Assembly (NCBI GenBank): GCA_018829205.1
Contig: JAHJUE010000008.1
Location: 37,620 to 101,619 of the forward strand
Source of the DNA: Bacteroidota bacterium
GTDB taxonomy: Bacteria > Bacteroidota > Ignavibacteria > Ignavibacteriales > Melioribacteraceae
Length of the DNA stretch: 64,000 bases
Direction of reading: 5' to 3'
Position numbers and translations under genes: made by a program. The notes under the pieces were generated by a model. That model saw only the letters and a program-made list of their open reading frames with translations, was not told the DNA's origin and did no database searches. Of the stretch, positions 7,514 through 14,998 are shown one piece after another (the first letter of the stretch is position 1; each line of letters begins with the position of its first letter).

Positions 7514-8989
7514 TTAATACGCGAAAATGTGGCAGTTATAATTTCTCAATTCTATATATAAACCTATTGTATGTACTTCTTCGGCTGAACGGTTATATAC
7601 CTTATCTGAAAGCAGATCAATTAATGCAAATTCTTCGGGATAACCTCTCACATCGAGTTTAAGCCAGCAGGTTGAAACAGTATCTGCATAATTAATTACA
7701 ACAAGTCTTTTTTCATTAAGATATTTCCATGTCCACGCAAGAATATTATTATAGGTCCCATTTTTTTCGGATGAAGGAACAGGTTTAAGCATTTCCCATT
7801 CGCCGTATTTAAAAATATCGCGGTTTGTTATATCAAGAAATTTTTCGTAAAAAGTTTTAAGAGAAACACATAACTGTTCTTTGGGTTCACGGCCAAGCTG
7901 GACCGGAAGTTTTGTTTTTTTCCCTTCAAATTGTCCGTCGTGATAAAAATGCATTCCTGTTACCGTTCCTGCAATTACGGCCGCCGCTTGAGATTTTTCT
8001 TTCCCGAAAATTTTAGCCGCTCTTTCTTCGTCATGGTTCTCTAAAAATCTAATTAATTTCCGCTGGTAATCTTTATGTGCCTGAAGATGGTCTTTAATTT
8101 CCGGGACATAACTGATTTTTAATCTATCCGTTAATTTTTTATCATAAGTAAAATCAAATCCCTGCTGCTGAAGCTCATATTCAAGATCCCAATATGCTTC
8201 GGCTATAAATAAAAAATTAGAGCATGTATTTTTTACAATTTCAATTGCCAGTTTCCAAAATTCATCTTTAGGTGTTTCATAGCCGTTGTTAGCAAGCACG
8301 CCTCCCCAAGTATTTTTAAATACATTATTAAGAGCCAGCATAGCCATGTCGCATCTGACCCCATCGCAGAACTTTGTTAAATTTATAAGAGTTTTTATCA
8401 TAAACTCTCTTGCTTTGACGCTGAAATAATTTACCTGGATAGTATCCTGCCATGCCGGATAAAAAGGATCTCTTCCGTGCGCGAAAACAATATTTTCATT
8501 TTCCGGTTTAAAAAACGTATGAGGATCTTCTTTAAAATATTTTTCGTTGGTCGATAAAAACAATGAAACGTTTTGTTTTATTAAGGAGCTGTGAGCGCTG
8601 AAATGATTTGGCACGAAATCCAGAATCAATTTCATTTTCCGTTTATTAAGCTCTGTTCTTATTTTGTGAAGACTTTTAAGATTACCCAGCTTCGGGTTTA
8701 CGTCGTATAAATCAATTGAATAAGGCGATCCTATTACGTCTTCCCGTTTCCAATCTTTTAAAGCTTTAGAATATTCGTTTATTAGTCCTTCTTCAAAGCA
8801 GTATTTATCAACAGTACTTTCAACGGTTTTCCAAATTCCCATCAGCCAAACGTAATCGATTCCTTTATTTTTCAGATCATCCCAATAAGCAGCAGGAATA
8901 TCATCAAACGATGCCTGCTTATCGAGCGTATCAAACTGTCTTATCCAGACTCTTGTATTGATTTCGTAAATGTTAGGGTTATTTATCAT
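7514..8989 (-). CDS. Alpha-amylase family (GH13) glycosidase
   Basis: This 491-residue protein is a TIM-barrel GH13 enzyme without a signal peptide, so it is cytoplasmic. The four conserved regions are present: region I DFVPNH at about 124-129, region II DGVRCDMAM with nucleophile Asp214, region III FIAEAYW with acid/base Glu264, and region IV ENHDEERA with His319 and Asp320. The start IYEINTRVWI is typical of the subgroup. The C-terminal 90 residues fit a beta-sandwich domain. The substrate is probably an alpha-1,4-glucan or short malto-oligosaccharide, but this cannot be read directly. It lies 7 nt after dnaG and 1 nt before the GT2 gene. Confidence 0.88.
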   Translation of the reverse strand: MINNPNIYEINTRVWIRQFDTLDKQASFDDIPAAYWDDLKNKGIDYVWLMGIWKTVESTVDKYCFEEGLINEYSKALKDWKREDVIGSPYSIDLYDVNPKLGNLKSLHKIRTELNKRKMKLILDFVPNHFSAHSSLIKQNVSLFLSTNEKYFKEDPHTFFKPENENIVFAHGRDPFYPAWQDTIQVNYFSVKAREFMIKTLINLTKFCDGVRCDMAMLALNNVFKNTWGGVLANNGYETPKDEFWKLAIEIVKNTCSNFLFIAEAYWDLEYELQQQGFDFTYDKKLTDRLKISYVPEIKDHLQAHKDYQRKLIRFLENHDEERAAKIFGKEKSQAAAVIAGTVTGMHFYHDGQFEGKKTKLPVQLGREPKEQLCVSLKTFYEKFLDITNRDIFKYGEWEMLKPVPSSEKNGTYNNILAWTWKYLNEKRLVVINYADTVSTCWLKLDVRGYPEEFALIDLLSDKVYNRSAEEVHTIGLYIELRNYNCHIFAY

Positions 8990-8996
8990 AATTACT

Positions 8997-10877
8997 CTAT
9001 AAATTGAATGCGCTTAATTCGTCGTAACTTAACACAGCTTTTCTTTCGGTTTGAAGTTCATTATTCAGCTTCATCAGTTCCATTAAAGCTTTTTCATCGG
9101 TAACCGAGTTTATTTTTTTATTGTTAGCTTCTACCTGTTCGTCTATTTTCATTATTTTGTATTTTTTAACTACGTCGCATGTATGTTTTGCAAATTGTTT
9201 GTCTATTTTTCCGCTGTGCGAAAGTTCATCCCATCTTTTGCTTATGGTAACTTGTCCAATAGACATTTTTAAAGCATAATTCCGTAATTCTTCATCTTCA
9301 ATTTTTTCAATAATTTCAGCGGTAGAAACTACGTCATCCAAATAAAGTTTATAAATTTCCGCCGCTAGTTTTCTATAAAACGGATTACTTAAATCATCCG
9401 GCTGAATATTATCAAATATAAATCCGGTAATATTTTCGTTTCCTTCAAGCAGAAGCAGTATAATCTCTTTTTCAAAAAGATTCTCTTTGTTCTCGGATGA
9501 TTGCTGATTTAAATGCGCATCCGGCATACTTTCAACGTTTCTTTGAGGCGCTCTTTCAGGTTTGTTCTCAAGCCGTTTAAGTTCGTCAAGCACTTTATTC
9601 ATTTCCGTTTCAAGAATTTTTTCCCTCATATTAAATTTTCTTGAAATAGATTTTAGAAGCAGGCTTCTTTTTAATTCATCATTAACAAGTGCGGCTGAAC
9701 GGACTAATATTCTTATAGCTTCGGCTTGTTTTGCAGGATCTTCAAGCCAGCCCATAGCTTCGAACTGAGCGGTTTGATATTCAAGAAAGTTTTTTGCTTG
9801 TTTAATCTTTTCTTCAAACTCGTTCTTGCCGAATTTATTTACAAACGAATCAGGATCTTCACCCTCGGGAAGCGCAACAAGTTTTACGTCAAAATCTTCT
9901 TTTAATAATGTTTCAATACTTCGCATTGAGGCTTTCTGTCCCGCGGCATCGGCGTCAAATAGTACAATTATATTTTTTGTAAAACGCGATAGAAGTTTAA
10001 CCTGTTCTTCCGTAAGTGCGGTGCCCGAGGAGGCTACAACATTTTTAATTCCATGCTGGAAAAGAGCTATTAAATCCATGTAGCCTTCAACTAGAATAGC
10101 TTTATCGAGTTTTCTTATCTCTTCTTTTGAATGATACAATCCGAAAAGCGATTTCCTTTTATGATAAATTACAGATTCGGGGGAGTTCAAATATTTAGCT
10201 GTATTTTCCTGTTTAGTTATAATTCTTCCGCCGAAAGCAATAACGCGTCCGTTGGTTGAAAATATTGGAAATATTACCCTGCCTCTGTATTTATCGTAGT
10301 ATGTGCCGTTGTCGCGAGTATCGATTAATCCTAATTGTTTGGCTTTGTTAAGATCAATTTTATTATCCTTTGCGTATGCTAAAAAGTGTTCCCATTCGGG
10401 GAACGCGTACCCTAATCCGAATAGCTTCTGCATTTCAGGTTTTATATTCCTGTTCTTTAAATAATTACGCGCTGTTCCACCTTCGTCGCTTTTTAATAAA
10501 TTATTCGAAAAATATCTGGCCGCAAAATTATTTATTTCGTAAAGAATTTCCTGTTCACTTTGTTCTTCGGGTTTATACTCTTTTTCAAATTCCAGCGGAA
10601 TGCCAATTTGTTCAGCCACTTCCTGAATTGATTCAACAAAAGAAATGCTTTTATAATCCATCAGGAATTTAAAAACATTTCCCCCGGCGTGGCATCCGAA
10701 ACAATGAAAAATCTGCTTCTCGCTGCTTACAGTGAAAGAAGGCGTTTTTTCGTTGTGGAAGGGGCAAAGACCTATGTAATTTTTTCCCCGTTTTTTTAAC
10801 TGAACATATCCTGAAATAATATCAACTATATCGGCAGTACTTCTAATTTCATCTATTTTTGATTCAGAGATTCTCAA
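8997..10877 (-). CDS. dnaG: DNA primase DnaG
   Basis: DnaG makes RNA primers at the replication fork. At 626 residues it has the normal three-domain layout. The N-terminal CHC2 zinc-binding domain has Cys38, His41, Cys59 and Cys62. The central Toprim domain has the acidic EGYMD near residue 263 and DADAAG near residue 310. A less conserved C-terminal domain (from about 430) should bind the DnaB helicase. The start MRISESKIDEIRSTADIVD is the family consensus. It heads the minus-strand run with GH13 and GT2 genes close behind, an unusual neighbourhood for a replication gene. Confidence 0.97.
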   Translation of the reverse strand: MRISESKIDEIRSTADIVDIISGYVQLKKRGKNYIGLCPFHNEKTPSFTVSSEKQIFHCFGCHAGGNVFKFLMDYKSISFVESIQEVAEQIGIPLEFEKEYKPEEQSEQEILYEINNFAARYFSNNLLKSDEGGTARNYLKNRNIKPEMQKLFGLGYAFPEWEHFLAYAKDNKIDLNKAKQLGLIDTRDNGTYYDKYRGRVIFPIFSTNGRVIAFGGRIITKQENTAKYLNSPESVIYHKRKSLFGLYHSKEEIRKLDKAILVEGYMDLIALFQHGIKNVVASSGTALTEEQVKLLSRFTKNIIVLFDADAAGQKASMRSIETLLKEDFDVKLVALPEGEDPDSFVNKFGKNEFEEKIKQAKNFLEYQTAQFEAMGWLEDPAKQAEAIRILVRSAALVNDELKRSLLLKSISRKFNMREKILETEMNKVLDELKRLENKPERAPQRNVESMPDAHLNQQSSENKENLFEKEIILLLLEGNENITGFIFDNIQPDDLSNPFYRKLAAEIYKLYLDDVVSTAEIIEKIEDEELRNYALKMSIGQVTISKRWDELSHSGKIDKQFAKHTCDVVKKYKIMKIDEQVEANNKKINSVTDEKALMELMKLNNELQTERKAVLSYDELSAFNL

Positions 10878-10893
10878 TGTCGGCTTCTTTTAA

Positions 10894-10955
10894 TTCTTAG
10901 TGTAATTAGTGGCTTTACGGCAAAAATTTTAGCCGCGAAGTCACTAAGACACGAA
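10894..10955. repeat. Imperfect inverted repeat, dispersed family 'GGCACTAAGACAC', copy 1
   Basis: The left arm (10894-10921) and right arm (10932-10955) are imperfect reverse complements: the inner 16 positions agree at 13. The right arm reads GCCGCGAAGTCACTAAGACA. Similar right arms occur at 21865, 47413 and 63763, always between genes. Confidence 0.6.
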
Positions 10956-11005
10956 ATTCATTAACTTAATAATTACTTAATTAATTGTGTAAATCAAATT
11001 GTAAA

Positions 11006-11040
11006 ATAACAATTTTGAATCATAAAAGGGTAGCCGATTG
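11006..11040 (+). repeat. 35-bp direct repeat, copy 1, flanking the DUF1772-like gene
   Basis: This 35-bp sequence, which ends TAAAAGGGTAGCCGATTG, recurs at 11694-11728 with a single mismatch (34/35). The two copies have the same orientation and bracket one gene; the repeat-to-repeat unit is 688 bp. Confidence 0.85.
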
Positions 11041-11126
11041 CATCCGCTATTCATTTGAGGTATTAAATTATTTCAAAAAAAGCAGCTTTTTAAATCCTCG
11101 ATGAGTTTTTAATTCATATATTAATG

Positions 11127-11636
11127 TTATCCAATGTTATAGTAAAAAAGAAATAATAGCAGTAACATTGAAATGATACATGAAAAATAAGTTCTAATTA
11201 TATTCCAACGGTTCCAGCGATCTTCAAAATTGCTTCGGGAAGTTTTTGCATTCTCTTCATTTAAAGCATCAACATCTAATGCTTGCAATTTATTATTCAA
11301 TGGAACATTAACTACAATTGTAGGTATATGAACACCAAACAGATTCAAAATTAACGCGGTAAAAATTGTAATTAATCCAATCCCTTCTAACTCACTAAAA
11401 CTAAGTATGGCAGTAATAATTAAAGATAAGATAGAGCCTAACCAAATTAGTATAAATAGAGGCTGCTGATCTTGAATAATTCTATCAATTGCTTTAAATG
11501 TTTTTAAAAATTCTTTGTCGCTTAGTTTTCTTATTCCCGGCATTATCACCAAAGAAAAAGCTATTAAAAATCCCGCGACTAAAGTACAAAGGAAAGCAGT
11601 TGTTATTAGAAAAATATGAAACATGTTCAATTTCAA
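11127..11636 (-). CDS. DUF1772-like (anthrone oxygenase-type) membrane protein
   Basis: The protein is about 165-169 residues with four predicted membrane helices (residues 8-30, 60-80, 85-105 and 148-168). The conserved loop VVNVPLNNKLQALD, followed by a helix with RWNRWNIIRT, is the DUF1772/anthrone oxygenase-like signature. Its biochemical role in bacteria is unknown. An AAGGAG lies just upstream: it is only 2 nt from the first TTG (start given), 8 nt from a TTG at 11630 and 14 nt from the ATG at 11624, so the true start is probably 11630 or 11624. The gene is bracketed by two 35-bp direct repeats, suggesting it was inserted or duplicated as a unit. Confidence 0.75.
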   Translation of the reverse strand: MKLNMFHIFLITTAFLCTLVAGFLIAFSLVIMPGIRKLSDKEFLKTFKAIDRIIQDQQPLFILIWLGSILSLIITAILSFSELEGIGLITIFTALILNLFGVHIPTIVVNVPLNNKLQALDVDALNEENAKTSRSNFEDRWNRWNIIRTYFSCIISMLLLLFLFYYNIG

Positions 11637-11693
11637 TTCTCCTTAAATTTTAATTAATATTTCTGAAGGATATAATCTCAACTGGTATTTAAG

Positions 11694-11728
11694 ATAACAA
11701 TTTAGAATCATAAAAGGGTAGCCGATTG
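11694..11728 (+). repeat. 35-bp direct repeat, copy 2, flanking the DUF1772-like gene
   Basis: This copy has 34 of 35 bases identical to 11006-11040 in the same orientation. It lies between the DUF1772-like gene and the upstream DUF4386-like gene. Confidence 0.85.
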
Positions 11729-11795
11729 TGGATCAGCGACCCTCTTCTTAATACTAACTCTATTGCTTTTGGGGAAAGATTAATAAATCATATTC

Positions 11796-12497
11796 TTAAT
11801 TATTTGCATTAAGTGATTTTATTATAGGTGCTGCGTGATTAAACCCTTTTATTACTAACCAAAGACCAAGAGAAAATTCAAAAAAAGCCACGGGTACTGC
11901 TGCCAAAAACGCTATTGTCGAACGCTGTTCAATTAAACCAAATTGATGGGAAATATCCGAAGATAATAAAAAGAAAGCACCTATTATTCCAATTAACGAA
12001 AGGGTTTGGGGGACTAACCGCGATTTATAAAGAAGGTAGCCCAAAAGTAAATCGTCTGCTACCGGAATTAAACTTTGCCCAATTGAGAAAATCCTGTCAT
12101 ATAATACCACCAGTGCTTGTCCGACAGGTAAAGCGTCTGCGCCAACTCCACTTTGTCTTAAGGCAACAATTGTAAGTAAAGAAGCTACCCCGAAGAAAAT
12201 CGTACTGGCTTCAAGTATTCTGGCTCCAACAAGCGCCAAAGCGATTTCTTCATTCTGTTTTTTAAGTACGGAGTACAAAGCTATTGCAGAACCAATACCA
12301 GCCAAAGCCACAACAATTTCTAAAATAGCGCCGATTATAACTTCCGTATCAGGTCCGGGACCAATTATGAAGTTTGGATTACGTACTGAATTATAGAGTG
12401 AAAGTGTTGGAATAGAAACAAAGGTAAGCAGGTAGAGTATTCCCGCAGTCAAAGCTATTCTTCTAGGAGAGGAAGCAAATCTATTAATTGAATTCAT
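11796..12497 (-). CDS. DUF4386-like membrane protein
   Basis: This 233-residue protein has about six membrane helices. The opening RRIALTAGILYLLTFVSIP, an acidic loop with GPGPDTEVIIGAILEIV, and the LVPQTLSLIGIIGAFFLL segment fit the DUF4386 family, whose function is unknown. It is the third gene of a minus-strand group that starts with a small membrane protein and a DUF2938-like protein; 22 nt separate it from the latter. Expression may be tied to the AraC-type regulator encoded just upstream (inference). Confidence 0.78.
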   Translation of the reverse strand: MNSINRFASSPRRIALTAGILYLLTFVSIPTLSLYNSVRNPNFIIGPGPDTEVIIGAILEIVVALAGIGSAIALYSVLKKQNEEIALALVGARILEASTIFFGVASLLTIVALRQSGVGADALPVGQALVVLYDRIFSIGQSLIPVADDLLLGYLLYKSRLVPQTLSLIGIIGAFFLLSSDISHQFGLIEQRSTIAFLAAVPVAFFEFSLGLWLVIKGFNHAAPIIKSLNANN

Positions 12498-12519
12498 TTT
12501 GTATACCCATTTTAATGAT

Positions 12520-12996
12520 TTAAAATTGATTTATAAGTAAAGCCGATAAATACAACCCGAAACCGTATATTAAATGAGTCAGAAAACTTTTGAATCTTCT
12601 CAAATTTGGATTTGGTAATTTTGATGATCCAATTCCGAAACCCAATGCCGGCTGCATAATAAATAATGGAGCCAAAAGTGAGATAATTCCAGTAGACAAT
12701 GCTGAAGAAATTTCAGGTTTGTCAATCCAATTTGTTCCGAATAGAATTATAAGCAGAAAGGAAAATGTAATTCCAATGAGATAATGTGCGGTCCACCCCA
12801 ACAATAATTCTCCACGAATTGAAGGTGATTTTACAATATTTTCATGGCGAAATTTACCGTTGGGAAAACCGGCAATCCATCTACCGACAAAACGGTAATC
12901 GAGAGATTTAATTTTAAATAGAGATTGAACATATCCCCAAAGATCTACTAATAAAGTTGCTCCGATTCCAATTGCAATTATTTTTAATACAATCAT
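12520..12996 (-). CDS. DUF2938-like membrane protein
   Basis: The 158 residues contain four predicted membrane helices. The soluble loop RFVGRWIAGFPNGKFRHENI followed by GWTAHYLIGITFSFLL and then PALGFGIGSSKLPNP matches the DUF2938 pattern as I recall it; the function is unknown. The start overlaps the stop of the small membrane protein gene upstream by 4 nt (ATGA), so translation is coupled. Confidence 0.75.
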   Translation of the reverse strand: MIVLKIIAIGIGATLLVDLWGYVQSLFKIKSLDYRFVGRWIAGFPNGKFRHENIVKSPSIRGELLLGWTAHYLIGITFSFLLIILFGTNWIDKPEISSALSTGIISLLAPLFIMQPALGFGIGSSKLPNPNLRRFKSFLTHLIYGFGLYLSALLINQF

Positions 12997-13226
12997 TGCT
13001 TCTCCAAGATTTCGCGAGCTGTTGAAAACCAGCGGATTATTGAATCAACTAAAGGCACTCCGACAAAAACAATTAGTGGAACTAGTGTAATAGTCATTAA
13101 AAAGGTTCTTATATATAATGGAACAGCGGATAAAAGTTCACCAAACAAATAAAGGAACAGAGTTAGAGCTGGGTAGATAACTATCCAGATTTTAAAAGAA
13201 GCGATTAATTTTAATTTTGATTTCAT
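12993..13226 (-). CDS. Small two-helix membrane protein
   Basis: The 77 residues hold two hydrophobic helices (about residues 11-30 and 38-60) with an amphipathic C-terminal helix (IIRWFSTAREILEKQ). I do not recognise a named family. A close 4-nt overlap with the DUF2938-like gene shows they are co-translated. It is the first structural gene after the AraC regulator, 88 nt downstream of it. Confidence 0.65.
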   Translation of the reverse strand: MKSKLKLIASFKIWIVIYPALTLFLYLFGELLSAVPLYIRTFLMTITLVPLIVFVGVPLVDSIIRWFSTAREILEKQ

Positions 13227-13314
13227 AAATACTACCTTTCTTTAAATTTATTTATGACAAAGATAGTAGGTGTATAAATCTGAGAGATAGGACAAAAACG
13301 AAGTTTAACAGGAC

Positions 13315-14172
13315 TTAATTCAAATTTTGTCTGAATGCTTGTGGTGAAAGTCCTGTATGCTTTCTAAAAAACCTGATGAAATATGAAACATCTTCATATC
13401 CAAGATGATACGCAATTTCTTTTACCTGGTTTGATGTTGAAAGGAGGTAACGTTTGGATTCAAGAATAATTTGTTCATTAATAAGTTCAGAACTAGTTTT
13501 ACCTAGTGCAGTTTTAGTAATAGTATTTAATTGATACGGAGAAAGGTTAAGCATTTTCGCATATTGGGACGCCCGTTTATTTACAAGAATATGATTGTCT
13601 AAAAGTTCAGAGAATTTTTCAAGACGGTCGATTATTGATCTTCGTTCAGCTGAATTTTGATTATGTTCATTGTTGCGAAGTAATTCAATAAAGAAAATTT
13701 CCAGGCTTGCTTTGATTACGTCGGAATATTTCTCTTTTTTTTCAACACTTTCTTTCAATATCCCATCTATTATTGAAAATAGTTTTTTAAATGATTCAGA
13801 ATCTAATTGCCAAAGGGTTTTACTACATGTTCTTCTCAAAAGTGTTTTTGACTTAATGTCATCCGTAGGGAAAAAATCTTTTCTAAATTGTATAATATAA
13901 CCAACGCTTCCTTTTTTAAGAACTATTTTATGAACCTGACCTGGACGCATAATAAAAATAGAATATTTTTTGATTTGATATGGAGTAAAGTCAATTGTAT
14001 GTGTACCCCGGCCTTTCAATAAAACCAGTAAATAATAGAAATCATGCCTGTGAGTATCCTGAACAAAATCTTTTCCACATATAATTTTCTGAACTTCTCT
14101 TATGCTGAAGTTTTCAGAATCATTTAGGGCTTTGGGATTAGTATTTATATATATTAAAGGGATTGTTTTCAT
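13315..14172 (-). CDS. AraC family transcriptional regulator
   Basis: The 285 residues form an N-terminal cupin-like ligand domain (HRHDFYYLLVLLKGRGTH and RPGQVHKIV at residues about 42-85) and a C-terminal pair of helix-turn-helix motifs. The second HTH is the most recognisable: KEIAYHLGYEDVSYFIRFF followed by RKHTGLSPQAFRQ. The inducer is unknown. It is transcribed in the same direction as, and directly before, the four small membrane-protein genes, so they are its most likely targets (inference). A divergent DJ-1 gene starts 230 bp away. Confidence 0.9.
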   Translation of the reverse strand: MKTIPLIYINTNPKALNDSENFSIREVQKIICGKDFVQDTHRHDFYYLLVLLKGRGTHTIDFTPYQIKKYSIFIMRPGQVHKIVLKKGSVGYIIQFRKDFFPTDDIKSKTLLRRTCSKTLWQLDSESFKKLFSIIDGILKESVEKKEKYSDVIKASLEIFFIELLRNNEHNQNSAERRSIIDRLEKFSELLDNHILVNKRASQYAKMLNLSPYQLNTITKTALGKTSSELINEQIILESKRYLLSTSNQVKEIAYHLGYEDVSYFIRFFRKHTGLSPQAFRQNLN

Positions 14173-14402
14173 TAATATTAAATCCTAATTATTAATACTA
14201 CTTTTTATAATCAGCATTATATTAAAAAATGAACTTCAATGGAATTAATTCTATTTTATTAGTATTTCCGCAATTGAACAAAAAGTTAAAAATTCATCAT
14301 GATTAATCTAAAATAAGGATTAACATTTTCAAATTAATTGCAGATTGTACGTCAGCATTTGATTTAGTAAATTTAACAAACATTTTAAAGAGAAATTTAT
14401 TT

Positions 14403-14918
14403 GTGATAAAAAGAAGTCTGCTTTTAATTTTACCTGCCGAAGATTTTAACGAAGACGAATATCTAACCGTAAAACGTATTCTTGAGATATCAGGATTTAA
14501 ACTATTTGTGGCATCCGACGCGAATTCGCTTTGTATCGGCAAAAAAGGGCTTAAAGTAAAAGCAGATGTTTCATTTTTTAATATGAATGAAAATAATTTT
14601 GCGGGAATAATTTTTATCGGCGGAAGCGGAGTGAAGAAATACTGGGATAAAAAGAATCTTCATATAATAGCTAATAAATTTTTTGACAAGAAAAAACTTG
14701 TCGCCGCTATATGCAGCGCTCCTGTAATTTTAGCAAAGGCCGGATTAATTGAAGGTAAGGATGCCACCTGTTACCCTGAAGACAGACGAGAATTGGAAAA
14801 ATGCGGAGTTAATTATAAATATGAATCAGTCGTAATTCAAAAAAACATTATAACCGCACAGGATTCCGCCTCTTCGCTTGATTTTGCAAACGCGATTGTT
14901 AACTTCAAATTGAAGTAA
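14403..14918 (+). CDS. DJ-1/PfpI family protein
   Basis: This 171-residue protein has the DJ-1/ThiJ/PfpI fold. The nucleophilic elbow AAICSAPVILAKAGL places the reactive Cys at residue 104. The acidic partner is probably Glu17 in the DFNEDEY segment. GKDATCYP and the ending ITAQDSASSLDFANAIV are also typical. Members act as deglycases, glyoxalases, chaperones or amidases; the sequence alone does not decide. The start is GTG, with AAAGAGA about 10 nt upstream. It lies 80 nt before ispG on the same strand. Confidence 0.87.
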   Translation: MIKRSLLLILPAEDFNEDEYLTVKRILEISGFKLFVASDANSLCIGKKGLKVKADVSFFNMNENNFAGIIFIGGSGVKKYWDKKNLHIIANKFFDKKKLVAAICSAPVILAKAGLIEGKDATCYPEDRRELEKCGVNYKYESVVIQKNIITAQDSASSLDFANAIVNFKLK

Positions 14919-14998
14919 AAGATTATTTTTAATTATTATTTTAGAACTATCGTGAAAGAAAGATTGTTTAACAATATCATTCTGAAAGAGTAATATTT

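Noticed and set aside
14303..14542. A 79-codon minus-strand frame opposite the start of the DJ-1 gene
   Set aside because: It overlaps the conserved DJ-1 N-terminus and has no independent support.
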